From assembly GCA_964020155.1 (NCBI GenBank), contig OZ026554.1, forward strand, positions 5,725,416-5,789,415: 64,000 bases of DNA. Direction: 5' to 3'. Numbering within the stretch: position 1 is the first letter of the stretch; every line of letters begins with the position of its first letter. Positions 40,942 to 53,300 of the stretch are shown here, one piece after another. This stretch comes from Chondrilla cf. caribensis. Lineage: Eukaryota; Porifera; Demospongiae; Chondrillida; Chondrillidae. A program made the position numbers and the translations under genes. The notes beneath the pieces are model-generated. The model had not been told where the DNA came from, ran no database searches, and saw only the letters and a list, made by a program, of their open reading frames with translations.

Positions 40942-42586
40942 ATTTTAGGGATATGTCCCTCTATAGGCTACCTAAATGTCCCTTTCGTGTCCCTCAGATT
41001 CCCACATTGTCCCCCATAGTATATATTTACCATGAAGGACATGACCTAGACAGTGGTCCATGTCCCTCAGCAATTGTGTGTCCCTTATAGGTTGCCTTTA
41101 ATATGAGGGACATGTCCCCCATATTTCCATTTTGTCTTAAGTTTAATTACATTAATAAATGTCCCTTATAGCCACACCCACTTTTACTATACACAAGTAT
41201 GTAGGGCATGTCACTTCCCCATAATGTTTGAAAATTTCCCAAGTACTTTGTGTCCCCCAGAAAAATGGTCATATGTCCCCTATGGGCCATGAACCCCATT
41301 AACCCCAACTGATTTTGGGGACATTACAATCCTTTGTCCCTCCAATTAGGACCCTGTGGGACCCCATGTAGGCTTTGGGGGACACATGATTTAAATGTCC
41401 CCTTCTTTTGTCTAGCTAGGGGACATTAGGGGTTAGGGTTAGAGTCCATAAGGGTTAGACACTGTTTTATGTAACTGGCGGTAGATATTGAGTTCATTGC
41501 TATTAGGGACAACTTTGGCATGTGTCCCCCAAAGGTTGGGGTTAGACAAATCTAAGGGATGAATGTAGGGTTAGACTTAGTACATTTTTGAGTTAGGGTT
41601 TGGTTGGAGTAGTATTTATAAGGGACATGTAGAATTTTAATGTCCTCCATAGTATGAGCATAAGGGTAAATTTAAGTTATTAGGATTAAGTTAAGTTTGC
41701 TTGGGATAGTAGTTATGAGGGAACTTTACTCTTATAATATGTTAGATGTCCCTTATAGGGTATGAATTAGGGTTAGGGGCACTTGAGTTTGTTTGTTAAG
41801 TGCTCCCTGATGACTACTTAGTCCTTTATGGTGAAGTTAGGGTTTGGTTGGAGTAGTATTTATAAGGGACATGTAGAAATTTAATGTCCTCCATAGTATT
41901 AGGATAAGGGTAAATTTAAGTTTTTAGGATTAAGTATGCTTGGGATAGTAGTTATGAGGGAACTTTACACTTATAATATGTTGGATGTCCCTTATAGGTT
42001 ATGAATTAGGGTTAGGGGCACTTGAGTTTGTTTGTTAAGTGTTCCCTGATGATAACTTAACCTTTAAATTAGGGTTAGGGACATAAGTTAATGGTTGTTA
42101 AGTGTCCCTGATGGCTACTTAGTGTCCTTTATGGTAAGATTTGATGTCCCTCATGTCAGGGACATTTATTACCTTCATAGTAGGGTTAGGGACACATAAG
42201 TTTATGGTTGTTAAGTGTCCCTGATGGCTACTTGGTGTCCTTTATGGTAAGATTTGATGTCCCTCATGTCAGGGACATTTATTTCCTTCATAGTAGGGTT
42301 AGGGACACATAAGTTTATGGTTGTTAAGTGTCCCTGATGGCTACTTGGTGTCCTTTATGGTAAGATTTGATGTCCCTCATGTCAGGGACATTTATTACCT
42401 TTATATTAGGGTTAGGGACACATAAGTTTATGGTTGTTAAGTGTCCCTCATGTATAATGTGGGTGTCCCTCAGAGTTGTGTATATAGGAATAGGTAGGGT
42501 TGATATGTCCCTCATGGTGTACATATGTCCCTTATGTGCAATGTGATTGTCCCTCAGAGTTGTGTATATAGGGATATGTAGGGTTG
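40942..42586. repeat. Subtelomere-like repetitive DNA rich in GGGACA/TGTCCC
   Basis: No coding sequence. Motifs GTCCCT and AGGGACA recur on both strands. A segment at about 41600-41780 recurs at 41840-42010. A ~117-bp unit (TTAAGTGTCCCTGATGGCTA...) is repeated three to four times at 42080-42445. Scattered TTAGGG copies occur throughout. Confidence 0.8.
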
Positions 42587-42608
42587 AGGGTTAGGGTTAG
42601 GGTTAGGG
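42587..42608 (+). repeat. Short TTAGGG tract at the recombinase gene edge
   Basis: Three TTAGGG copies, 66 bp beyond the splice donor of the minus-strand recombinase module, at the point where downstream exons would be expected. Confidence 0.85.
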
Positions 42609-42673
42609 CGCACATTTCTCGGCTAATGTTGTCGCTGTCGTGTTCACAGGTCAGTAGTAGACACTGTACTCAC

Positions 42674-43557
42674 CATGTAATCCACTGGCGACGCTCTTTA
42701 AGAGACTGCCAACTGTGGTGTGCCGTAGAGGTGGTGGTGTCCTTTCGATATCCCTCCCTCTTTTTGGTCAGCCATCTGAACATCTTTTCCTCTTTAAGTT
42801 CCTTCCCCTGCATGTCACAGCGGTAGCGTAGGCCCGCTATCAGGTGGTCGCAATACGTGGACATTGTGCCACCCTTCAGTTGCCTTTCCTCTTGTACCCA
42901 CTTCAGGAACCCTTCAACACACTCACGGTCCTCAAGTCTTTCCAGACACGGCTCCGAGCCTCCATTTGCCAGGTACGTAAAGAACATGAGTATATGGATG
43001 TTTATCTTACGCCAAGTCTCTGCACTGACTGGATCGCCTTGTCGAACGATACTACCAGGATCCCGGTAGTATTTTTCCATGCTTGCCAAGGTGTCCTGTG
43101 CTTCGGGGTAGTCCCCTACCTCCAGGTATCTCCTCTTAGCCCCCCCTGGTTTTGTAGGCGGGGTGTACTCATCACTGTCACTGGATGAGCAGGCTATCAC
43201 CAGTCCAGTGTGTCTCTTTGGGCGAGCTTTCGCATCCTTGACTGCTTGTCCAGGCTGAGTGGAGGGAGTGGGGTTCTGGTTGCTCTTCATTTGCGGGGGT
43301 CCACTGGGAGGGGGAGGGGGGAGTTCAGTTTTAGGGGGTCCACTGGGAGGGGGAGGGGGGGATTCAGTTTTGGGGGGTCCACTGGGAGGGGGAGGGGGGA
43401 GTTCAGTTTTGGGGGGTCCACTGGGAGGGGGATGGCAAGCAACAGTCTTCTCTGACTTTTCTGCTCCAAGTTGAGAGCAAAGGTTGGAGCAGACAGTGAT
43501 GTCAGTTCCGAGGGACTGCATGAAGTCCTGGTAGAGTTTCTCCTGATTTGGGTCCAT
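42674..43557 (-). CDS. Tyrosine-recombinase N-terminal module (copy A)
   Basis: Single long exon on the minus strand; start taken as MDPNQEKLYQDF (ATG 43557-43555), although the frame is open to 43812 through a duplicated segment. Order: short N-terminal helix region; Pro-rich tandem repeat PPPPPSGPPKTE (four copies); basic patch ARPKRH; acidic SSSDSDEY; then a helical domain from about residue 175, DTLASMEKYYRDPGSIV, VSAETWRKINIHILMFF, GGTMSTYCDHLIAGLRY and SWQSLKERRQWITW. This last domain is homologous to the module at 62832-63894 and looks like the SAM-like core-binding domain that precedes the catalytic domain of tyrosine recombinases (Crypton-like). It ends at donor GTGAGT, same place and phase as in the other copy. 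No catalytic exons follow: 42.6 kb is telomere-like repeat. Probably truncated. Confidence 0.6.
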
Positions 43558-43859
43558 TATCTCTGGGAAGTTAGGACTGGATGAGCAGGCTACTGGATGG
43601 CTGGCACTTTGGGTGATTGCCTCATTTTCGCCTGGGAGTGTTGAGGGCCATAAGCCTTTTGCTGGGTGCATTGGTGGGTCTTGTGGGGTGGGCGTGACCA
43701 GAGTGGGCACTGCTGGGCATGACCCCCTGTGGTCAGCATGGGTGATTGCCTCATTTTCGCCTGGGAGTGTTGAGGGCCATAAGCCATTTGCTGGGGGCAT
43801 TGGTGGGACCATCCATTATTATGGATGTTATTGTCATTATATTATATGGTATAAAGAAA

Positions 43860-44723
43860 ATGGCCGAAGTGAGTTAGCCCATGCAATGGTGTGTCACACT
43901 TGTACCTGTATTTCTCTCTGACTCTCCAGGCCTTAGATGAAATGAACGACCAGGTGAGTCCACGCGTAATGGCATCGACCATTAGGCATGCTTCACTCCC
44001 ATTCTCTTTTGTAGGACCTGCAGGAGCTAAAAAAAGTAAGTAAAACTAAAATGTTTTAGTAATGTTCTGGACCTTTTAGTTAATCATAACTGTAACTAAC
44101 TGAAAGAACAAGAGTCACCTTCAAAAAAATATAACTGTAACTAAAAGTGTGAATGATGTCCCTAGTATGTACCATGTGGCCACAAGGCGAACTGCACTCG
44201 TACGTAAGGTTATGTACTCTGTAGTCTGTGGACAAGGAATGCCGCAAGCGTAAGGCGGCAGCGGCCTCGATGGACACCACTGCAGAGGTTGTGAGTGATG
44301 TGCAGGGCTGACCGGACCAGTAGCTGTGTGAGCAACTATTCCCCACCACGTGTCCAGGGCCCCGTCAACACAAACAAAGGCAAGAGGAAGCCTGGCCAGG
44401 GAGGCCCCCAGTCGGGACAGGGCCAGCCGGGGCCCAGCACCCCTGGCTCTGAGCAAGTGAGACACCTGGCACAATGTCTCCGTGCATGTAATTAATGGGA
44501 TCTGCCATCTCTCCTACAGCCAAGCCCCCCCCTCCTGACACACCCCATGGGCATGCTGCCCCAGACACCACCCGGCAGTTACAAGAACTGCCGGGTGGTG
44601 TACCACTTCAACCTCACACCACCCCCACCTCCTACTCCCCAAAGACAGGGGCGGCCCCGAAGGAAGAGGAGGAGGAGGGGGAAGAAGAAGCAGGGGCCTG
44701 GGAAGAAAGAAACGCAGGTGTAA
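43860..44723 (+). CDS. Small basic protein, six exons, unrecognised
   Basis: Exons 43860-43868, 43930-43953, 44015-44035, 44225-44287, 44358-44456 and 44520-44723 give 139 aa; every intron is phase 0 with clean GT-AG sites, which makes chance unlikely. Protein: MAE-ALDEMNDQ-DLQELKK, then a charged helix (SVDKECRKRKAAAAS), a Gly/Gln/Pro linker (GGPQSGQGQPGP), a conserved-looking core (SYKNCRVVYHFNLTPPPPPTP) and a strongly basic tail (GRPRRKRRRRGKKKQGPGKK) suggesting nuclear or nucleic-acid binding. It is divergent from recombinase module A, with a TATAAAG just before its ATG. The last exon has two perfect inverted repeats. I do not recognise the family; it could be a second protein of a mobile element or a host gene. 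Confidence 0.7.
44566..44600 (+). other. Perfect 15-bp inverted repeat in coding exon
   Basis: Arms CACCACCCGGCAGTT (44566-44580) and AACTGCCGGGTGGTG (44586-44600) separated by ACAAG; GC-rich, in the last exon of the basic-protein gene. Confidence 0.95.
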
Positions 44724-44735
44724 CCTGCGTTTCTT
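44707..44735 (+). other. 12-bp hairpin with the stop codon in its loop
   Basis: Arms AAGAAACGCAGG (44707-44718) and CCTGCGTTTCTT (44724-44735) with loop TGTAA; the TAA stop (44721-44723) of the basic-protein gene is in the loop. Confidence 0.95.
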
Positions 44736-44977
44736 ATCCCCCCCGTCTTTATTAACTAACAATATTTATGTACACATGATTATTTATTTTGATTGTAATC
44801 AACAATAATGATGATCCATAATAATGACAATAACATGGTATGCATGATATCGGCGATAGCGATGTTATAATGTACGTACGTACGTAGTCCAATGATACAG
44901 TATTATTATTATTATAATAATTGTAACGCGGCCATTATAAATCACGTGACGATCCAAAAGGGCGCAATTTTTTTAAT

Positions 44978-45412
44978 ATGGCGTCCACAAGAAAGGACAA
45001 AGGGCCAATCGGTAGGTACAATTTGATTGACTCCGTGATTTATCTCGGTCAATTACGACTTTATGTATATTTCTTCCATCCTTTCTCCGTCTGATGTCGG
45101 ATCAGGTCGAAGCACGTGCAAGCTTAAGGTGATCACAGTTATTTAAGTATATGTATCTGACGTGTGGTAAGTGTTTATACCTTTATACCTTTCTTCTTGT
45201 CATCTTCCATGTAGTGTGGATGTGATACGGAATTCTTAGGTTGCGGTAAGTACAAATTGAATGTTAACAATGTAGCGTTTATTTCTTTGTTTCTTCCTTT
45301 CTATTTTTACGATGTCTTTGGAAGTCAGTCGAGGTCACCTCCATCTCCTCCCCTCCTCCACTCCTGGTCTCCCCAAGTCACAGCCAGTACACATCCTTCA
45401 ACAGTGTATCCA
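44978..45412 (+). CDS. 5' exons of an unrecognised Cys-containing gene
   Basis: Four joinable exons: 44978-45011 (MASTRKDKGPI), 45106-45128 (GRSTCKLK), 45215-45245 (CGCDTEFLGCG) and 45325-45412 (VSRGHLHLLPSSTPGLP...), phases 1, 0, 1, 2. Splice sites are good (GTAGGT, GTGATC, GTAAGT, GTAGGT). The CxxxCxC...C spacing could bind a metal, but the family is unknown to me. The fourth exon's donor opens directly into the 11.8-kb minisatellite; the first acceptor after the array (CTTCTCAG at about 57203) leads to an exon that stops soon in the expected frame. Either the gene ends otherwise or the later exons are beyond what I can see. Confidence 0.45.
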
Positions 45413-47268
45413 GTAGGTTAGCGATGTGTCCAGTGTTAGCAGTGTATCCAGTATGTTAGCAGTGTATCCAGTATGTTAGCGGTGTGTCCAGTATGTTAGC
45501 GGTGTGTCCAGTGTTAGTTGTGTGTCCAGTGTTAGCGGTGTATCCAGTATGTTAGCAGTGTATCCAGTATGTTAGCGGTGTGTCCAGTGTTAGTTGTGTG
45601 CCCAGTATGTTAGTGGTGTGTCAGCGGTGTATCCAGTATGTTAGCAGTGTGTCCAGTGTTAGCAGTGTATCCAGTATGTTAGCGGCGTGTCCAGTGTTAG
45701 TTGTGTGCCCAGTATGTTAGCAGTGTATCCAGTATGTTAGCGGTGTGTCCAGTGTTAGTTGTGTGTCCAGTGTTAATTGTGTGCCCAGTATGTTAGCAGT
45801 GTATCCAGTATGTTAGCGGTGTGTCCAGTGTTAGCGGTGTATCCAGTATGTTAGCAGTGTATCCAGTATGTTAGCAGTGTGTCCAGTGTTAGCAGTGTAT
45901 CCAGTATGTTAGCGGCGTGTCCAGTGTTAGTTGTGTGCCCAGTATGTTAGCAGTGTATCCAGTATGTTAGCGGTGTGTCCAGTGTTAGTTGTGTGACTAG
46001 TATGTTAGCAGTGTATCCAGTATGTTAGCGGTGTGTCCAGTGTTAGTTGTGTGCCCAGTATGTTAGTGGCGTGTCAGCGGTGTATCCAGTATGTTAGCAG
46101 TGTATCCAGTATGTTAGCGGTGTGTCCAGTGTTAGCGGTGTGTCCAGTATGTTAGCAGTGTGTCCAGTGTTAGTTGTGTGTCCAGTGTTAGCGGTGTGTC
46201 CAGTATGTTAGCGGTGTGTCCAGTATGTTAGCGGTGTGTCCAGTATGTTAGCGGTGTGTCCAGTGTTAGCGGTGTGTCCAGTATGTTAGCGGTGTGTCCA
46301 GTGTTAGTTGTGTGACTAGTATGTTAGCAGTGTATCCAGTATGTTAGCGGTGTGTCCAGTGTTAGTAGTGTGCCCAGTATGTTAGCAGTGTATCCAGTAT
46401 GTTAGCGGTGTGTCCAGTGTTAGTTGTGTGCCCAGTATGTTAGTGGCGTGTCAGCGGTGTATCCAGTATGTTAGCAGTGTGTCCAGTGTTAGCAGTGTAT
46501 CCAGTATGTTAGCAGTGTATCCAGTATGTTAGCGGCGTGTCCAGTGTTAGTTGTGTGCCCAGTATGTTAGCAGTGTATCCAGTATGTTAGCAGTGTGTCC
46601 AGTGTTAGCAGTGTATCCAGTATGTTAGCAGTGTATCCAGTATGTTAGCGGCGTGTCCAGTGTTAGTTGTGTGCCCAGTATGTTAGCAGTGTATCCAGTA
46701 TGTTAGCGGTGTGTCCAGTGTTAGTTGTGTGCCCAGTATGTTAGCAGTGTATCCAGTATGTTAGGGTGTGTCCAGTGTTAGTTGTGTGACTAGTATGTTA
46801 GCAGTGTATCCAGTATGTTAGCGGTGTGTCCAGTGTTAGTTGTGTGCCCAGTATGTTAGTGGCGTGTCAGCGGTGTATCCAGTATGTTAGCAGTGTGTCC
46901 AGTGTTAGCAGTGTATCCAGTATGTTAGCAGTGTATCCAGTATGTTAGCGGTGTGTCCAGTGTTAGCGGTGTGTCCAGTATGTTAGCGGTGTGTCCAGTA
47001 TGTTAGCGGTGTGTCCAGTGTTAGTTGTGTGTCCAGTGTTAGCGGTGTATCCAGTATGTTAGCGGTGTGTCCAGTGTTAGTTGTGTGTCCAGTGTTAGCA
47101 GTGTATCCAGTATGTATGTACTGTGTCTACCGTATGTACTGTGTGTACTGTGTACCATATGTACTGTGTCTACTGTGTGTACTGTGTACCGTATGTACTG
47201 TGTCTACCATATGTACTGTGTGTACTGTATGTACTGTGTGTACTGTATGTACTGCATGTACAGTATGT

Positions 47269-47300
<32 letters not shown>

Positions 47301-50300
47301 TACTGCATGTACTGTGTGTACTGTGTAGCTCATTTTGACACTGGTGTGTCTTGGCATGCTAGACATGTACGTACGTACGTATGTAGTTCTTCAAGGTTTT
47401 TTGTGCGGTGTGTCCAGTGTTAGTTGTGTGCCCAGTGTGTTAGCAGTGTATCCAGTATGTTAGCGATGTGTCCAGTGTTAGTTGTGTGCCCAGTATGTTA
47501 GCGGTGTATCCAATATGTTAGTGGTGTGTCCAGTATGTTAGTGGTGTATCCAGTGTTAGTTGTGTGTCCAGTGTTAGCAGTGTATCCAGTATGTTAGGGT
47601 GTGTCCAGTGTTAGTTGTTTGCCCAGTATGTTAGCAGTGTATCCAGTATGTTAGCGGTGTGTCCAGTATGTTAGCAGTGTATCCAGTATGTTAGGGTGTG
47701 TCCAGTGTTAGTTGTGTGTCCAGTGTTAGTTGTGTGCCCAGTATGTTAGCGGTGTATCCAGTATGTTAGCGGTGTATCCAGTATGTTAGCAGTGTATCTA
47801 GTATGTTAGTGGCATGTCCAGTGTTAGCGGTGTATCCAGTATGTTAGCGGTGTGTCCAGTGTTAGTTGTGTGCCCAGTATGTTAGCGGTGTATCCAGTAT
47901 GTTAGTGGTGTATCCAGTATGTTAGCGGTGTATCCAGTATGTTAGCGGTGTGTCCATTTCTAGTTGTGTGCCCAGTATGTTAGCGGTGTATCCAGTATGT
48001 TAGTGATGTATCCAGTATGTTAGTGGCATGTCCAGTGTTAGCGGTGTATCCAGTATGTTAGCGGTGTGTCCAGTGTTAGTTGTGTGCCCAGTATGTTAGC
48101 GGTTTGTCCAGTATGTTAGCGGTGTGTCCAGTGTTAGTTGTGTGCCCAGTATGTTAGCAGTGTATCCAGTATGTTAGCGGTGTGTCCAGTGTTAGTTGTG
48201 TGCCCAGTATGTTAGCAGTGTATCCAGTATGTTAGCGGTGTGTCCAGTGTTAGCAGTGTATCCAGTATGTTAGCGGTGTGTCCAGTGTTAGCGGTGTGTC
48301 CAGTATGTTAGGGTGTGTCCAGTGTTAGTTGTGTGTCCAGTGTTAGCGGTGTATCCAGTATGTTAGCGTATGTCCAGTGTTAGTGGTGTATCCAGTATGT
48401 TAGGGTGTGTCCAGTGTTAGTTGTGTGTCCAGTGTTAGCGGTGTATCCAGTATGTTAGCAGTGTGTCCAGTGTTAGCAATGTATCCAGTATGTTAGCAGT
48501 GTATCCAGTATGTTAGCGGTGTGTCCAGTGTTAGCGGTGTGTCCAGTATGTTAGCGGTGTGTCCAGTGTTAGTTGTGTGTCCAGTGTTAGCGGTGTGTCC
48601 AGTATGTTAGCGGTGTGTCCAGTATGTTAGCGATGTGTCCAGTGTTAGTTGTGTGCCCAGAATGTTAGCGGTGTATCCAGTATGTTAGCGGTGTATCCAG
48701 TATGTTAGCAGTGTATCTAGTATGTTAGTGGCATGTCCAGTGTTAGCGGTGTATCCAGTATGTTAGCGGTGTGTCCAGTGTTAGTTGTGTGCCCAGTATG
48801 TTAGCGGTGTATCCAGTATGTTAGTGGTGTATCCAGTATGTTAGTGGCATGTCCAGTGTTAGCGGTGTATCCAGTATGTTAGCGGTGTGTCCAGTGTTAG
48901 TTGTGTGCCCAGTATGTTAGCGGTGTGTCCAGTATGTTAGTGGTGTGTCCAGTGTTAGCAGTGTATCCAGTATGTTAGCGGTGTGTCCAGTGTTAGTTGT
49001 TTGCCCAGTATGTTAGCAGTGTATCCAGTATGTTAGCGGTGTGTCCAGTGTTAGTTGTTTGCCCAGTATGTTAGCGGTGTGTCCAGTATGTTAGCGGTGT
49101 GTCCAGTATGTTAGCAGTGTATCCAGTATGTTAGGGTGTGTCCAGTGTTAGTTGTGTATCCAGTATGTTAGCGGTGTGTCCAGTATGTTATCGGTGTATC
49201 CAGTATGTTAGCAGTGTATCCAGTATGTTAGCAGTGTATCCAGTATATTAGCGGCGTGTCCAGTGTTAGTTGTGTGTCCAGTGTTAGCGGTGTATCCAGT
49301 ATGTTAGCGTATGTCCAGTGTTAGTGGTGTATCCAGTATGTTAGCGGTGTGTCCAGTGTTAGTTGTGTGTCCAGTGTTAGCGGTGTATCCAGTATGTTAG
49401 CAGTGTGTCCAGTGTTAGCAATGTATCCAGTATGTTAGCAGTGTATCCAGTATGTTAGCGGTGTGTCCAGTGTTAGCGGTGTGTCCAGTATGTTAGCGGT
49501 GTGTCCAGTGTTAGTTGTGTGTCCAGTGTTAGCGGTGTGTCCAGTATGTTAGCGGTGTGTCCAGTATGTTAGCGATGTGTCCAGTGTTAGTTGTGTGCCC
49601 AGTATGTTAGCGGTGTATCCAGTATGTTAGCGGTGTATCCAGTATGTTAGCAGTGTATCTAGTATGTTAGTGGCATGTCCAGTGTTAGCGGTGTATCCAG
49701 TATGTTAGCGGTGTGTCCAGTGTTAGTTGTGTGCCCAGTATGTTAGCGGTGTATCCAGTATGTTAGTGGTGTATCCAGTATGTTAGCGGTGTGTCCAGTA
49801 TGTTAGCGGTGTGTCCAGTGTTAGCGGTGTGTCCAGTATGTTAGCGGTGTGTCCAGTGTTAGTTGTGTGACTAGTATGTTAGCAGTGTATCCAGTATGTT
49901 AGCGGTGTGTCCAGTGTTAGTAGTGTGCCCAGTATGTTAGCAGTGTATCCAGTATGTTAGCGGTGTGTCCAGTGTTAGTTGTGTGCCCAGTATGTTAGTG
50001 GCGTGTCAGCGGTGTATCCAGTATGTTAGCAGTGTGTCCAGTGTTAGCAGTGTATCCAGTATGTTAGCAGTGTATCCAGTATGTTAGCGGCGTGTCCAGT
50101 GTTAGTTGTGTGCCCAGTATGTTAGCAGTGTATCCAGTATGTTAGCAGTGTGTCCAGTGTTAGCAGTGTATCCAGTATGTTAGCAGTGTATCCAGTATGT
50201 TAGCGGCGTGTCCAGTGTTAGTTGTGTGCCCAGTATGTTAGCAGTGTATCCAGTATGTTAGCGGTGTGTCCAGTGTTAGCGGTGTGTCCAGTATGTTATC

Positions 50301-53300
50301 GGTGTATCCAGTATGTTAGCAGTGTATCCAGTATGTTAGCAGTGTATCCAGTATATTAGCGGCGTGTCCAGTGTTAGTTGTGTGTCCAGTGTTAGCGGTG
50401 TATCCAGTATGTTAGCGGTGTGTCCAGTGTTAGCGGTGTATCCAGTATGTTAGCGGTGTGTCCAGTGTTAGTTGTGTGACTAGTATGTTAGCAGTGTATC
50501 CAGTATGTTAGCGGTGTGTCCAGTGTTAGTAGTGTGCCCAGTATGTTAGCAGTGTATCCAGTATGTTAGCGGTGTGTCCAGTGTTAGTTGTGTGCCCAGT
50601 ATGTTAGCAGTGTATCCAGTATGTTAGCGGTGTGTCCAGTGTTAGTTGTGTGCCCAGTATGTTAGTGGCGTGTCAGCGGTGTATCCAGTATGTTAGCAGT
50701 GTGTCCAGTGTTAGCAGTGTATCCAGTATGTTAGCAGTGTATCCAGTATGTTAGCGGCGTGTCCAGTGTTAGTTGTGTGCCCAGTATGTTAGCAGTGTAT
50801 CCAGTATGTTAGCAGTGTGTCCAGTGTTAGCAGTGTATCCAGTATGTTAGCAGTGTATCCAGTATGTTAGCGGCGTGTCCAGTGTTAGTTGTGTGCCCAG
50901 TATGTTAGCAGTGTATCCAGTATGTTAGCGGTGTGTCCAGTGTTAGTTGTGTGCCCAGTATGTTAGCAGTGTATCCAGTATGTTAGGGTGTGTCCAGTGT
51001 TAGTTGTGTGACTAGTATGTTAGCAGTGTATCCAGTATGTTAGCGGTGTGTCCAGTGTTAGTTGTGTGCCCAGTATGTTAGTGGCGTGTCAGCGGTGTAT
51101 CCAGTATGTTAGCAGTGTGTCCAGTGTTAGCAGTGTATCCAGTATGTTAGCAGTGTATCCAGTATGTTAGCGGTGTGTCCAGTGTTAGCGGTGTGTCCAG
51201 TATGTTAGCGGTGTGTCCAGTATGTTAGCGGTGTGTCCAGTGTTAGTTGTGTGTCCAGTGTTAGCGGTGTATCCAGTATGTTAGCGGTGTGTCCAGTGTT
51301 AGTTGTGTGTCCAGTGTTAGCAGTGTATCCAGTATGTATGTACTGTGTCTACCGTATGTACTGTGTGTACTGTGTACCATATGTACTGTGTCTACTGTGT
51401 GTACTGTGTACCGTATGTACTGTGTCTACCATATGTACTGTGTGTACTGTATGTACTGTGTGTACTGTATGTACTGCATGTACAGTATGTTTTTTTTTTC
51501 TTTTTTTTTTTTTTTTTTACTGCATGTACTGTGTGTACTGTGTAGCTCATTTTGACACTGGTGTGTCTTGGCATGCTAGACATGTACGTACGTACGTACG
51601 TACGTACGTACGTATGTAGTTCTTCAAGGTTTTTTGTGCGGTGTGTCCAGTGTTAGTTGTGTGCCCAGTGTGTTAGCAGTGTATCCAGTATGTTAGCGAT
51701 GTGTCCAGTGTTAGTTGTGTGCCCAGTATGTTAGCGGTGTATCCAATATGTTAGTGGTGTATCCAGTATGTTAGTGGTGTATCCAGTGTTAGTTGTGTGT
51801 CCAGTGTTAGCAGTGTATCCAGTATGTTAGGGTGTGTCCAGTGTTAGTTGTTTGCCCAGTATGTTAGCAGTGTATCCAGTATGTTAGCGGTGTGTCCAGT
51901 ATGTTAGCAGTGTATCCAGTATGTTAGGGTGTGTCCAGTGTTAGTTGTGTGTCCAGTATGTTAGCGGTGTGTCCAGTATGTTAGCGGTGTGTCCAGTATG
52001 TTAGCAGTGTATCCAGTATGTTAGCAGTGTATCCAGTATGTTAGCGGTGTGTCCAGTATGTTATCGGTGTATCCAGTATGTTAGCAGTGTATCCAGTATG
52101 TTAGCAGTGTATCCAGTATATTAGCGGCGTGTCCAGTGTTAGTTGTGTGTCCAGTGTTAGCGGTGTATCCAGTATGTTAGCGTATGTCCAGTGTTAGTGG
52201 TGTATCCAGTATGTTAGCGGTGTGTCCAGTGTTAGCGGTGTATCCAGTATGTTAGCAGTGTGTCCAGTGTTAGCAATGTATCCAGTATGTTAGCAGTGTA
52301 TCCAGTATGTTAGCGGTGTGTCCAGTGTTAGCGGTGTGTCCAGTATGTTAGCGGTGTGTCCAGTGTTAGTTGTGTGTCCAGTGTTAGCGGTGTGTCCAGT
52401 ATGTTAGCGGTGTGTCCAGTATGTTAGCGATGTGTCCAGTGTTAGTTGTGTGCCCAGTATGTTAGCGGTGTATCCAGTATGTTAGCGGTGTATCCAGTAT
52501 GTTAGCAGTGTATCTAGTATGTTAGTGGCATGTCCAGTGTTAGCGGTGTATCCAGTATGTTAGCGGTGTGTCCAGTGTTAGTTGTGTGCCCAGTATGTTA
52601 GCGGTGTATCCAGTATGTTAGTGGTGTATCCAGTATGTTAGCGGTGTATCCAGTATGTTAGCGGTGTGTCCATTTCTAGTTGTGTGCCCAGTATGTTAGC
52701 GGTGTATCCAGTATGTTAGTGATGTATCCAGTATGTTAGTGGCATGTCCAGTGTTAGCGGTGTATCCAGTATGTTAGCGGTGTGTCCAGTGTTAGTTGTG
52801 TGCCCAGTATGTTAGCGGTTTGTCCAGTATGTTAGCGGTGTGTCCAGTGTTAGTTGTGTGCCCAGTATGTTAGCAGTGTATCCAGTATGTTAGCGGTGTG
52901 TCCAGTGTTAGTTGTGTGCCCAGTATGTTAGCAGTGTATCCAGTATGTTAGCGGTGTGTCCAGTGTTAGCAGTGTATCCAGTATGTTAGCGGTGTGTCCA
53001 GTGTTAGCGGTGTGTCCAGTATGTTAGGGTGTGTCCAGTGTTAGTTGTGTGTCCAGTGTTAGCGGTGTATCCAGTATGTTAGCGTATGTCCAGTGTTAGT
53101 GGTGTATCCAGTATGTTAGCGGTGTGTCCAGTGTTAGTTGTGTGTCCAGTGTTAGCGGTGTATCCAGTATGTTAGCAGTGTGTCCAGTGTTAGCAATGTA
53201 TCCAGTATGTTAGCAGTGTATCCAGTATGTTAGCGGTGTGTCCAGTGTTAGCGGTGTGTCCAGTATGTTAGCGGTGTGTCCAGTGTTAGTTGTGTGTCCA

